Assembly (NCBI RefSeq): GCF_000612625.1
Contig: NZ_CCAS010000001.1
Span: 62,001 to 126,000, forward strand
Reading direction: 5' to 3'
DNA: 64,000 bases
Source: Neobacillus jeddahensis
GTDB lineage: Bacteria; Bacillota; Bacilli; Bacillales; Cytobacillaceae
The first letter of the stretch is position 1; every line of letters begins with the position of its first letter. The position numbers were made by a program, and so were the translations under genes. The notes beneath the pieces were generated by a model. It did no database searches, was not told the origin of the DNA, and worked only from the letters and a program-made list of their open reading frames with translations. Positions 1 to 8,429 of the stretch are shown here, one piece after another.

Positions 1-37
1 ATTTTTAATTAACAAGTCGAGGGGAGAACAGGATCAA

Positions 38-898
38 TTGAAACTAGAAAATAGCATTCAGTATTATTGCTGTACAGAAGTAGAGGATCGGTTTATATAC
101 CAAGCCTTTCATACTGGCTTTTCTGATTATCTCATTAAAATGGATATTTCTGAGGATGTATTCCTCGCGAGGTTCTTTGGTCCGGAAGGGAATAGGAGAG
201 AGAACTCCTTTATTGCCTTTGATCAGGATGAACCGGTAGGTGTCATTCTAGGAGGAATGAAGATTTATGAAGGTATCCAAACGATGAGATGCGGAACATT
301 AGCGGTTCATCCAGAATACAGAGGAAAAGGAATCAGCCAGAGATTGTTTGAGCTTCACAAAGAAGAGGCTGTGAAACACGGTTGTAAGCAGTTATTTCTT
401 GAAGTGATTGTCGGCAATGATCGGGCAATTCGTTTTTATGAAAAGCTTGGATATGTGAAAATCTATGACCTTGTCTACTATACCCATGGGGATTTATCAC
501 TGTTGCAGAAGCCTCACTCGGAGTTCATCATTAATCGAATCGATTTTGCAGAGTTCAAGCAAGCAGCAGGAAAGTCGGACTATCATATAAATTGGCAGAA
601 TGATCTCGCCTATATCGAAAAAACAAATAATACCTACTATTATAGTGCCATGATGCATGATTGCTTAATAGGATGTTTAGCGGTTTCAAAAACCGGAACG
701 ATACATTTTTTAATGGTCGATAAGAGAAAAAGAGTGAAGGGAGTAGGTACGCAGATTTTGCAGACAGCCGTTGAAGAGCTCAACCTTTCCAGAATTTCAG
801 CAGGTTTTCCCAATAACAGTCTGCTTGAAGGATTTTTAAAGAAGAAAGGTTTTAAAAAGGGAGACCTGAAACAATTTGAAATGTACTTACTCCTTTAA
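38..898 (+). CDS. Tandem GNAT-family N-acetyltransferase
   Basis: Predicted acetyl-CoA-dependent N-acetyltransferase of 286 residues, long enough for two GNAT folds. The first domain carries the acetyl-CoA pyrophosphate loop YRGKGIS (residues 94-100) followed by the typical NDRAIRFYEKLGY strand-helix end of a GNAT core. The second half has a degenerate loop (KRVKGVGT) and ends with a GFLKKKGF element, so it may be a non-catalytic or weakly catalytic copy. The start is TTG at 38, chosen because GAGGGGAGA lies at a good distance upstream. It stands alone: the next gene is on the other strand. The substrate cannot be told from sequence. Confidence 0.85.
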   Translation: MKLENSIQYYCCTEVEDRFIYQAFHTGFSDYLIKMDISEDVFLARFFGPEGNRRENSFIAFDQDEPVGVILGGMKIYEGIQTMRCGTLAVHPEYRGKGISQRLFELHKEEAVKHGCKQLFLEVIVGNDRAIRFYEKLGYVKIYDLVYYTHGDLSLLQKPHSEFIINRIDFAEFKQAAGKSDYHINWQNDLAYIEKTNNTYYYSAMMHDCLIGCLAVSKTGTIHFLMVDKRKRVKGVGTQILQTAVEELNLSRISAGFPNNSLLEGFLKKKGFKKGDLKQFEMYLLL

Positions 899-1014
899 TT
901 ATGAAGAACTTCGGTTGTGATGGAAAAGCGATCTGTTTTGATCAATCTGAACCAGATATATGCAGCTATTAAAAGTTTAACAAATGTTAGATTAAGGAAC
1001 AGTCGTATGAAGTC

Positions 1015-1500
1015 TCATCCAATCCCTTTCAAAGCAAACCACACTTGTAATGTTTCTGAATCGGAAAGATTGGAAAGTATTATACCTATATGTGTACCAC
1101 TCGCATGAATAAGCGAAACGCTAGTTATGGATGAATGAATAGTAAAATCAGCCTCAAAAGTAATCAAATTTTCGCCTTGTCCAGTAGGATCAGTATTTAT
1201 TCCATTAAAGTAGGTCACTTGCAGCCCATCTGGTGCTTCTTGAGAAAGTTTTACCCAGATATAACATTTTTCGAAGCTGTCTGTATTAAATACTACCGTA
1301 ATAATTTGGTTTGGATCCAACATAATTGGTTGGTTCTCAACACCATTGGATGACGTTACTTGAAGATTGTTGCATACTCGTATGGGGTTACTCGTTGAAC
1401 TTGAGAAAATTGGTTCGTCCATGTTAACTTTGCTAGTCCCATAGTTTACAAATTTGTTTGGCAATCCCTGATTAGCAGAATGATTGGGCTGTTCTTCCAT
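1015..1500 (-). CDS. Hypothetical 161-residue protein, possible beta-sandwich
   Basis: I do not recognise this protein. It has a strong ribosome site (AGGAGG) just before the ATG, which supports it as a real gene. The sequence is Asn/Ser/Thr-rich with alternating hydrophobic residues, few predicted helices and no signal peptide or membrane segment, which fits a soluble beta-sandwich. The N-terminal 25 residues are polar and probably disordered. It is flanked by long non-coding stretches and is not in an operon. The style resembles small exosporium or spore-surface associated proteins of Bacillus, but this is only an impression. Confidence 0.6.
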   Translation of the reverse strand: MEEQPNHSANQGLPNKFVNYGTSKVNMDEPIFSSSTSNPIRVCNNLQVTSSNGVENQPIMLDPNQIITVVFNTDSFEKCYIWVKLSQEAPDGLQVTYFNGINTDPTGQGENLITFEADFTIHSSITSVSLIHASGTHIGIILSNLSDSETLQVWFALKGIG

Positions 1501-1701
1501 TCAATAAACCTCCTATAAAGTAAAAACATAATACACCATATTAATACTCGTCTAGTAATGTATCCGCTTTTGCGGAGAGAACTTATTGAATGATTAGCTT
1601 TTTTTCATGATAATAAACTCCAATAAAGACTGCCTGGAACAGGACAGTTGAATGTATTGTTAAACTTCATTACCGATGCGTGATACGAAGCTCGCTTATT
1701 G

Positions 1702-1726
1702 AAAAAGCCTCCATGTAGATGGAGGC
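1702..1726 (-). terminator. Rho-independent terminator of the Lin0512-family gene
   Basis: On the minus strand an 8-bp perfect stem GCCTCCAT/ATGGAGGC with a 4-base loop is followed by TTTTT. It lies about 60 bases past the stop of the minus-strand gene ending at 1784. Confidence 0.8.
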
Positions 1727-1783
1727 CAGCAGGCGTTAACCAGTTTCTAAAGTTGACAATGAGAGATTTGACCAAATACTACT

Positions 1784-2143
1784 TTAGTAGCCAACTTCAA
1801 CCGAAGCTACAACGATGTACATCAAATCATTTTTATCTCCCTTTTCTTCAAGGACGATTCCACTGGTTGTCAGCATTCCACCATCCATTACCTCAACGGT
1901 GACTTTCCCAAATGGAATGGCTTCTTTTACGGCTGCAATATCCAGACTTTCTTTATCACAAGGAACGGCAAGCTTCACATTCACTCTCATATTGTCTAAA
2001 CTGTTTTCAGGCAGCACCGAACGAATTCCAGGCATGGAATTAAAGTGAATTGCATTTTTTACAGCACGTATAGCAGCATGTGTAATATTTTGACCGTGGA
2101 CATCAATTCCCATCCCGGTTTCAATAAACATTAATTTTTCCAT
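1784..2143 (-). CDS. Lin0512-family conserved protein
   Basis: A 119-residue protein of the conserved Lin0512 family of unknown function, recognised from the FIETGMGIDVHGQ opening and the following AAIRAVKNAIHFNSMPGI helix. No signal peptide or membrane segment, so it is presumably cytosolic. An upstream ATG at 2182 would extend it by 13 residues, but the promoter -10 box ends at 2183 and transcription would then start on or after that ATG. The internal ATG at 2143 has GAGAGGAAG about 11 bases upstream and opens the conserved part, so I chose it. Monocistronic, with its own terminator. Confidence 0.8.
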   Translation of the reverse strand: MEKLMFIETGMGIDVHGQNITHAAIRAVKNAIHFNSMPGIRSVLPENSLDNMRVNVKLAVPCDKESLDIAAVKEAIPFGKVTVEVMDGGMLTTSGIVLEEKGDKNDLMYIVVASVEVGY

Positions 2144-2182
2144 TATTGTTTCAACTTCCTCTCCAAATTCTACTACCATCAT

Positions 2183-2211
2183 AGTGTACCGCTTTTATGC
2201 CCATTTGTTAA
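2183..2211 (-). promoter_or_regulatory. SigA-type promoter of the Lin0512-family gene
   Basis: Minus strand TTAACA (2206-2211), 17-base spacer, TACACT (2183-2188). This placement decides the start codon of the downstream gene: an initiator ATG at 2182 would sit upstream of the predicted transcription start. Confidence 0.65.
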
Positions 2212-2339
2212 ATCGTTACCCCTTTTTTGCTCGTAACTAACCAACAGCGCACCTTTAACATCAATTAACAATGATTCTTAAAAATAAGTACAATCCTTCC
2301 CATTTTAAAAATAGTGGAAAAATAGTACCATTAATTTAG

Positions 2340-2373
2340 AAAAAAAGTGGGGAGGTTTAAAACCTACTCCCAC
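2340..2373 (-). terminator. Terminator of the ComEC-like/DUF3006 operon
   Basis: Minus strand hairpin with arms GTGGGAGTAGGTTT and AAACCTCCCCAC (one small mismatch) followed by seven T. The 5' arm overlaps the last codons and the stop of the DUF3006 gene. Confidence 0.85.
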
Positions 2374-2585
2374 AAATCTTCCATTACCTTCCTGATTTTT
2401 TCTCTTCGCTCATGCGTTCCCGTCACATCAATAGTAATTTGATCCTGATCCATCACCAACAGATCTCCAACCTTTGCTCCACTAGGAAGTCTGTTCCTCC
2501 TTATATCAAAAAACGTGCCATCTTCTTTTTCACAAACAACTAGATCTCCTTCAAATCGATCAATGATCAGCTTCACTTTACTCAC
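2364..2585 (-). CDS. DUF3006-family small protein
   Basis: A 73-residue protein of the DUF3006 family: an N-terminal IIDRFEGDLVVCEKEDG beta-hairpin and a charged C-terminal helix. Members are typically found right next to secreted metallo-beta-lactamase-fold proteins, exactly as here, where its start lies 3 bases after the stop of the preceding gene. Translational coupling is likely. Function unknown. It has no signal peptide, so it would stay in the cytosol while its neighbour is exported, unless it acts on the neighbour before export. Confidence 0.85.
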   Translation of the reverse strand: MSKVKLIIDRFEGDLVVCEKEDGTFFDIRRNRLPSGAKVGDLLVMDQDQITIDVTGTHERREKIRKVMEDLWE

Positions 2586-2588
2586 TCC

Positions 2589-3896
2589 TTATTTCGGAAT
2601 AAAAGATGTTTGTGTTTGATATTGTTTCCCATCAGCCTGAACTGTAATATCGATTTGCACCTCAAAACCCGCTGCCGCCAGGCTGATTCTGACCGGTAAG
2701 GTAGTTCCAACGGTCCCGGTATACGTGGTATCCTTGCTTTTATAGTGAAAAATAGCTGTAAACGGGGCACCTGACATACCGGCTACATCTAAATGAATCG
2801 TTTCGTATTGCTCAGGAGTCGGATTATCCACCGTTGCGTTTAGAGATGTGACGGCCGTTTGACTTGTTGTTGTTGCATGGGGTGTTTGTGTAGCTACTGG
2901 GTTAGCAGGAGTAACAGCCGCCTTGTTTTTCACCGTATTCTGTTCGATTTTGGCTGGATCAGTATTAAACGTGATCGTTGAACCATCACTTGTCGCAATA
3001 ATCGTTCCTTGTTCATCCGTCCTGAAAACTTGAATATGATGTACCTGCATCTTTTGCAGCGTTTCAGCGGTTGGATGACCATATTGATTGTCTTTTCCTG
3101 CCGAAACAATCGCATATTTTGGTTGTACCTTTGTTAAGAAGGCTTCACCCGTTGATGTATTTGCGCCATGATGGCCTAGTTTCAGCACATCTGCTTGCAG
3201 GTTGGTGCCTGAAGCAATCATATCCTGCTCGGCCTCGACCGTGGCATCACCAGTAAACAGAAAACGATTTTCTCCATTTGTGACCTTTAATACGGCGCTG
3301 GAAGAATTCAGATCCTCACCGTAGCTGGTAACAGGTCCAACAAACTCCGCATCCACACCTGCTAACGCTAATGATACGCCGGCCTTTGCTTCCTTCAGTT
3401 TTAATCCTTCATTTTTAACAGCTAAGACGAAATCTTCAAATGTTTTCGTGGTATGGGTAACCTTAGGCATATATACCGCCTTGACATCCATATTTTGCAG
3501 GACGGTATCCAAACCACCAATATGGTCAGCATCAGGATGCGTCGCAATCATGACCTCTAAATCATCAACATGGTATTTCTTTAGATAGGCTACGACATCA
3601 TCGCCTCGATCATTGTTCCCACCGTCAATTAATATGTCATCGCCATTGGGTGTCTTAATATAAATACTGTCACCTTGGCCGACATCTAAATAATAAACTT
3701 GCATCGTTCCGGCTGCATTGGAATTTGTTAGTTCTGCATCGGCAGTGATTCCTTTTTTGACTTGCTCACTTGACTCTTCCACTGGTGTTTTTTCCGTAGT
3801 TGCAGCCGTTTTTGCTGGCTCAGGCGTACTCTGACAGGCAGCTAAAGAGCTGGCGAGAAAGATACTGCTCACAATGCTTAATATTCTTTTTTTCAC
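2589..3896 (-). CDS. Secreted ComEC/Rec2-like MBL-fold lipoprotein
   Basis: A 435-residue lipoprotein. Residues 1-21 form a lipoprotein signal peptide with lipobox LAAC (Cys21), then a Thr/Glu-rich linker. A metallo-beta-lactamase fold follows: YYLDVGQGDSIYI (68-80), the metal motif HPDADH (120-125), a FTGDA strand and LGHHG, as in the extracellular hydrolase domain of the DNA-uptake channel ComEC. Here the domain is free-standing, with a C-terminal Thr/Pro linker and a beta-rich domain of about 80 residues. The protein is expected on the outer face of the membrane, possibly as a nuclease or phosphodiesterase. Start is GTG at 3896 with AAGGGG upstream. Co-transcribed with the DUF3006 gene. 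Confidence 0.88.
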   Translation of the reverse strand: MKKRILSIVSSIFLASSLAACQSTPEPAKTAATTEKTPVEESSEQVKKGITADAELTNSNAAGTMQVYYLDVGQGDSIYIKTPNGDDILIDGGNNDRGDDVVAYLKKYHVDDLEVMIATHPDADHIGGLDTVLQNMDVKAVYMPKVTHTTKTFEDFVLAVKNEGLKLKEAKAGVSLALAGVDAEFVGPVTSYGEDLNSSSAVLKVTNGENRFLFTGDATVEAEQDMIASGTNLQADVLKLGHHGANTSTGEAFLTKVQPKYAIVSAGKDNQYGHPTAETLQKMQVHHIQVFRTDEQGTIIATSDGSTITFNTDPAKIEQNTVKNKAAVTPANPVATQTPHATTTSQTAVTSLNATVDNPTPEQYETIHLDVAGMSGAPFTAIFHYKSKDTTYTGTVGTTLPVRISLAAAGFEVQIDITVQADGKQYQTQTSFIPK

Positions 3897-4211
3897 TTTA
3901 CGACCCCTTAATCAGTATTCTTTTCAATATTGTCTAGTATGTTGAACTATTATTTATAAGTTTACTATATTTATTATAGTACTTTTTTGGCAAACTGAGT
4001 GAAGGAATGAATGTAAATTCGTGTTTGATATGGGATGGATTCATCTTTATTATAGTAATACGGATAAAGTAGAGCGGAAATCATTCCTTCAACTCTATTT
4101 TTCAGAAAGTTTAGATGAAACAGAGAAATAAATAGAATATATTTGAGAAACATGTCATGATTTAAATAAGCAATTGAAGTCAGCATATTTCTTCAAAGGG
4201 GAGAGACTTAG
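3897..4211. other. Non-coding region between divergent genes
   Basis: About 315 bases of very A+T-rich DNA between divergent genes. A TATAAT box on the minus strand near 3978 could serve the lipoprotein gene. A 70-codon minus-strand reading frame lies here but lacks a convincing ribosome site. The GGGGAGAG ribosome site of the following methyltransferase is at about 4199-4206. Confidence 0.5.
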
Positions 4212-4967
4212 ATGGAGCAAAAATACATAGAACTAAATTCGAAAACGATTGATAAGTGGGTGGAGGATGGTTGGTTATGGGGGCAGCCGATTAGTCATGC
4301 GATTTTTGAAAAAGCGAAACAGAATGATTGGTTTGTCCTACTAACCCCGACCCAACCCGTACCAAAAGAATGGTTTGGCGAAATCAAAGGTGCTGAAATC
4401 CTTGGCTTAGCTTCTGGCGGTGGTCAGCAAATGCCGATCTTTTCGGCATTAGGGGCAAACTGTACGGTATTGGATTATTCAGAAAAGCAATTAGAAAGTG
4501 AAAGAGAAGTAGCAAAACGAGAGAATTATGAGATCAACACAGTCAGGGCTGATATGACCAAGCCGTTACCATTCAAGGATGAATCGTTCGACTTGATTTT
4601 CCATCCCGTCTCCAATTGTTATGTAGAGGATGTTGTTCCAATTTGGAAAGAATGTTATCGGGTATTGAAAAAAGGAGGCATCCTCTTGGCCGGAGTAGAT
4701 AACGGTTTTAATTATCTGTTTGATGAAGAAGAAACCACGCTCACCAATCAGTTGCCATTTAATCCATTGAAGGATCCCGAGCTATATGAAAAATCGCTAA
4801 AAAATGATTGGGGCATCCAGTTTTCCCATACGATTGAGGAACAAATTGGCGGACAATTACAGGCAGGCTTCATATTAACGGATATCTTCCAAGATACAAA
4901 CGGTTCGGGTAAACTTCATGAATTCAATGTCCCTACTTTCTATGCGACAAGAGCGATAAAAAAGTAG
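4212..4967 (+). CDS. Class I SAM-dependent methyltransferase
   Basis: A 251-residue Rossmann-fold methyltransferase. Motif I is LGLASGGGQ (64-72), motif II the acidic end of VLDYS (86-90), then RADM (112-115) and FDLIFHPVS (motif IV). Methyltransf_11 type, acting on a small molecule rather than nucleic acid as far as the sequence shows. A GGGGAGAG ribosome site precedes the ATG. It is monocistronic with its own terminator. The substrate is unknown. Confidence 0.88.
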   Translation: MEQKYIELNSKTIDKWVEDGWLWGQPISHAIFEKAKQNDWFVLLTPTQPVPKEWFGEIKGAEILGLASGGGQQMPIFSALGANCTVLDYSEKQLESEREVAKRENYEINTVRADMTKPLPFKDESFDLIFHPVSNCYVEDVVPIWKECYRVLKKGGILLAGVDNGFNYLFDEEETTLTNQLPFNPLKDPELYEKSLKNDWGIQFSHTIEEQIGGQLQAGFILTDIFQDTNGSGKLHEFNVPTFYATRAIKK

Positions 4968-4995
4968 CTGAGAGTGTGAAACAAATAATGGTTCG

Positions 4996-5039
4996 TGCCT
5001 ATTTAGACTGTGAGGTATCTCATCTAGATAGGCATTTTT
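4996..5039 (+). terminator. Terminator of the methyltransferase gene
   Basis: Stem TGCCTAT/ATAGGCA with further pairing TAGA/TCTA inside, followed by TTTTTC. Confidence 0.8.
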
Positions 5040-5177
5040 CTTTTGAAGGAAATTCATGGATCGTCACGTCACTTCCTACCAATTATTATCTTACACAAAT
5101 TTATCCTCCCAAACCTCATCATATCTAGTACAATAAAAATAGTAGGAGATTGTCATAATTTAGGAGCGGGTGTCATT

Positions 5178-6194
5178 TTGAAAAAGTTAAAAACGGCATT
5201 AGCCGCATTTTCGAAGAAAACGATTAGTCTATCAGAACTCGAAACGATTACAAAATCATTTTTTCAAACATATGAAGAGTTTTCTCAGACCCTCTTAACG
5301 TTTGAGCAAGAAAATATCTTAACCATGGTCCAGTCAAAGGGCAGAACGACACGAATCCCATCCTTGGCGTTCCAATATCGGATTAACAAAAATTTAATAG
5401 TAAAAGACTATCATCTGGAACTCCAACACTATCGGAGAATCCTTCATACATCTATCAATTTAGATGAATATTACCGAAAAGATCCGTCCCTTTGGCACCA
5501 AGATCTTCCTTATCTGCTGAAAATCCATGAATACGTAACTACCTATGGATTTCCAGCTGAAGCTGTCCCTGCACCAGAGCGGAGCTTTGAACTGGTGGAA
5601 GACGAAAAATGGATCGTGGAAAAGGGAGGTAAGGAAGTATTAGAATGTATTGGCCTCTATGAGAGGCTCAAAATCATCCCTGTATCAGAACCACTTATGT
5701 TCGCTATCAATCCAATAAAGCTAGATGAACAAGATCAATACCATCTCATTGTCGAAAATAAAACGACCTATCAAGGGTTATTGCCTGCGATCAAGGATAC
5801 TGTTTTTTCGACCTTAATTTATGGCAGTGGAAAAACGGTTGTGAAAAGTATCGAGCAGTTTTCGATGCAATACCCGATTAATGCAAACCATCACTTTTTC
5901 TATTTTGGCGATATTGATTATGAAGGGATTTCGATTTGGCATTCTTTAAATAAGCGGCAGCCAGCCCAACCTGCCATCCGATTTTATCAGCATTGTCTGG
6001 AGAAACGGCCCGCGGAAGGGAAGGCGTATCAAAGGCCGCAAAAGGAAGCATTGGAACATTTCCTTCCCTTTTTCCCAAGACATGAGCAAGCGCAAATTCA
6101 ATTGTTGTTAGAAAAGGGATTGTACCATCCACAGGAAACACTTAAAACGCGGGAACTGCAACAGATATGGAGGGAGACGGATTGGATAAGCTAG
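5178..6194 (+). CDS. jetD: Wadjet protein JetD, Toprim-type nuclease subunit
   Basis: JetD-type subunit of the Wadjet anti-plasmid system. In studied systems JetD cleaves circular DNA once the JetABC loop extruder has stalled. The C-terminal half shows the topoisomerase-VI-like Toprim centre: LIVENKTT with Glu193 and FGDIDYEG with Asp245 and Asp247. The N-terminal half is a helical DNA-binding-like region. I chose TTG at 5178, with TAGGAG 11 bases upstream, over more distal starts, because the residues before it are not protein-like; this gives 338 residues. The stop overlaps the next gene. A TACAAT box at 5129-5134 is a likely -10 for the operon. First gene of four. Confidence 0.88.
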   Translation: MKKLKTALAAFSKKTISLSELETITKSFFQTYEEFSQTLLTFEQENILTMVQSKGRTTRIPSLAFQYRINKNLIVKDYHLELQHYRRILHTSINLDEYYRKDPSLWHQDLPYLLKIHEYVTTYGFPAEAVPAPERSFELVEDEKWIVEKGGKEVLECIGLYERLKIIPVSEPLMFAINPIKLDEQDQYHLIVENKTTYQGLLPAIKDTVFSTLIYGSGKTVVKSIEQFSMQYPINANHHFFYFGDIDYEGISIWHSLNKRQPAQPAIRFYQHCLEKRPAEGKAYQRPQKEALEHFLPFFPRHEQAQIQLLLEKGLYHPQETLKTRELQQIWRETDWIS

Positions 6195-7699
6195 ATTTAC
6201 AGGAGATAACCAGTGGGTACTCCGAACGGATGCGCCGGCTCGCTCTATTTGATCCATTATTTGAACTGGACCGGAAAAGGGAACAGGATCTCAGCAACCA
6301 GGGTATTGATATGAAGGGTCTTGGTCTGTTGACCCTGTTATTCTTCTTTGAGCAAAAATTAATGCGGCACTATAGGACAGGTGTAAAGCAACTGGCTGCA
6401 TTTTTAGAAGTACTCACAAAGGAGCAGTATCACTTAGAAGAGGCCGGCTATGAAAAATTGGCAAGAATGCTGATCCAAACCTTTCGTCCCACGACCGGGA
6501 AGAAACGCAGCTACTCGTTTTATGATTGGGAATCACAGCGGGAAGATGGGATCGAATATTCGATTCTAAAAGCCAATGATTTTGATGTCGCCACCAATAC
6601 CCAATACTATACCTTGGATGAGGACGGTTTAGAGTTAGTCTTTGCGACAAAAGAGTTTTATAGTGAATTTCAGCTTTCTATAAATCAGCTCATGCTCCGG
6701 AAACAACTGGATAAGGGTGAGTTCAAGGGTGCCTTGCGACAAATCAGTGAAATGCGGATTGATGTGGAGAGTCTAGAAGAGCGGCTGGTGAAATTAAAGC
6801 ATGAAATCCAGCGCAGTATTGTTTCGGAGGAGACGTTTGAGCGCTATAAACGTTTACTAGAGGATATATATGGCCGGTTAACACGGGAAGATGAAGAATT
6901 TAAAGAACTGCGTCAATTCGTCAAAGAGACGCGTGAACGCCTTTATTCGAAAGATATTCACCAAAAGGAAAAGAAAACGTATGAATTAGTTTTAAAGATT
7001 ACGAGAGAGCTAGAATCTGTCCATTACGAACATTCTCGCTTGCTCCAGCAAAGCCTTTCTTTGAAAAACACCACACTGGTGACGGCACAGGAGTCCCTCT
7101 ATTATACCGGGATCCAGGCGTTTAACTTTAACCAGGATATTGTGTCCCATCTCGTCTCTGTCCCGTTGCCAATGGATGCGATGAAGGGTGTCCTGCATCC
7201 ATTTTTAAAGGTCATGGAAATAGAATTGTGGTCCCCGTTAACGGTGTTGGCTGAACAGAATATCACCGAAGAGCGGGAAGAAAGAGCCACGATCGGATTT
7301 GTTGAGCTGGATGACCAGGAAATCGATTCGCCTTACCGCAACTGGCTAACGGGTAAATTTAAGGAGTTGATGCAGCTCCTTTTAACCGCAATAGAAGCAG
7401 GCAAGGGGAGAACATTATCAATATTTATGACGTTTTTAGATGAGGCAGAGCTTTCAGCCCTCTATCAAGAGCGTTATTTCTATGATTTCTGGCTTATTCT
7501 CCACCAGCGGTCCCCGATTGTAAACGGGCAAATCAATGAAGAGGAAACGGGTAAGACCTTGCTGGGCGAGGCACTTGCTCTCCTCGGCAAGCGAACATTG
7601 GCGATTGAAGATGGCAAGGGGGTTATTCATCAGGTTGAACGATATTCAATTCAAGAGATGATAATCACTCTGGAAGGAGACGAAGATGAACTATCCTGA
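6182..7699 (+). CDS. jetA: Wadjet protein JetA, kleisin-like subunit
   Basis: JetA-family (DUF5716-like) protein of about 505 residues, the MukF/kleisin counterpart that bridges the SMC ATPase. The sequence is almost wholly helical, with a heptad-rich segment in the middle (LEERLVKLKHEIQ and following) and an acidic C-terminus. I chose TTG at 6182, served by GGAGGGAG at 6169-6176. An ATG at 6167 is in frame but would overlap that ribosome site and has none of its own. The start overlaps jetD by 13 bases and the end overlaps jetB by 14, so translation is coupled. JetA and JetB form the non-SMC part of the complex. Confidence 0.88.
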   Translation: MDKLDLQEITSGYSERMRRLALFDPLFELDRKREQDLSNQGIDMKGLGLLTLLFFFEQKLMRHYRTGVKQLAAFLEVLTKEQYHLEEAGYEKLARMLIQTFRPTTGKKRSYSFYDWESQREDGIEYSILKANDFDVATNTQYYTLDEDGLELVFATKEFYSEFQLSINQLMLRKQLDKGEFKGALRQISEMRIDVESLEERLVKLKHEIQRSIVSEETFERYKRLLEDIYGRLTREDEEFKELRQFVKETRERLYSKDIHQKEKKTYELVLKITRELESVHYEHSRLLQQSLSLKNTTLVTAQESLYYTGIQAFNFNQDIVSHLVSVPLPMDAMKGVLHPFLKVMEIELWSPLTVLAEQNITEEREERATIGFVELDDQEIDSPYRNWLTGKFKELMQLLLTAIEAGKGRTLSIFMTFLDEAELSALYQERYFYDFWLILHQRSPIVNGQINEEETGKTLLGEALALLGKRTLAIEDGKGVIHQVERYSIQEMIITLEGDEDELS

Positions 7700-8429
7700 A
7701 CACAAGGTCATCAAGGCCTTTCAATTATACACAAAGTTAGCACGGGACGGTGTCGCAGAGATTGATGCGCTGCATCAGTACAAAGCCGATGATGAGATTC
7801 GTGGGCTTTTGGATGTATTTGCAAGTGAAGTAGATTGTGTGATTATTCGTACAAGTGAACAGTTATTTCTGGTCCCGCGGACAAAGCTGTCACCGTTTCA
7901 TGTCAATAATGACTGGATTAAACGTCACTATTTACGCGCAGGGGCGACGAATGGGGATATTTATTTGTTATATTTTTCGACGATCATTTTATTCGGAAGC
8001 TTTTATGACACTTATCAGAGCCATGAGCCGACGCGGCAATTCCTCCAGCTCGGTGAATGGATTCATTTAATTCAAGAGCGAATCGACCAGTTAAAATCTC
8101 ATGACGAAGAAACATTGAAGGAACTAGAAAAAGAGTTTTCCTATAATTGGGGACTCATCATCGAAAAATGGGATGATATGGACGATATCAAGGAGACAGC
8201 CAAAAAGCAAAGCGGGAATACCATCAGTCGGTTGAGCTTTATCGATACCGTTAAACGCTTTTTGGTTGATCAGGAACTGGTGCATGAGTTGGGAAATCAA
8301 GAAATCACGCTAACGGAAAAAGCCAAAACCATCGTGCAGCGGTTTTTCATGGAAGTAGAGTATAACAAAGGAATTTTTGAATTTATTTACGGATATGAGA
8401 GGAGCGATGAGGATGCCGTCTATCAGTAA
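7686..8429 (+). CDS. jetB: Wadjet protein JetB, KITE-like subunit
   Basis: A 247-residue protein in the position and size range of JetB, the MukE/KITE-like winged-helix partner of JetA. It is helical throughout with a C-terminal winged-helix-like stretch (TVKRFLVDQELVHEL). GGAAGGAG precedes the ATG. The C-terminus overlaps the start of jetC by 17 bases. The family call depends more on the operon context than on a motif I can name, since these subunits diverge fast. The DUF6063-like affiliation fits the type II Wadjet set. Confidence 0.82.
   Translation: MNYPEHKVIKAFQLYTKLARDGVAEIDALHQYKADDEIRGLLDVFASEVDCVIIRTSEQLFLVPRTKLSPFHVNNDWIKRHYLRAGATNGDIYLLYFSTIILFGSFYDTYQSHEPTRQFLQLGEWIHLIQERIDQLKSHDEETLKELEKEFSYNWGLIIEKWDDMDDIKETAKKQSGNTISRLSFIDTVKRFLVDQELVHELGNQEITLTEKAKTIVQRFFMEVEYNKGIFEFIYGYERSDEDAVYQ

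Noticed and set aside
917-1353. Plus-strand frames of 63 and 72 codons
   Set aside because: They mostly overlap the better supported minus-strand gene 1015-1500 and look like its shadow.
3974-4186. 70-codon minus-strand reading frame
   Set aside because: Very A+T-rich, no ribosome site at its start, composition typical of chance frames between divergent genes.
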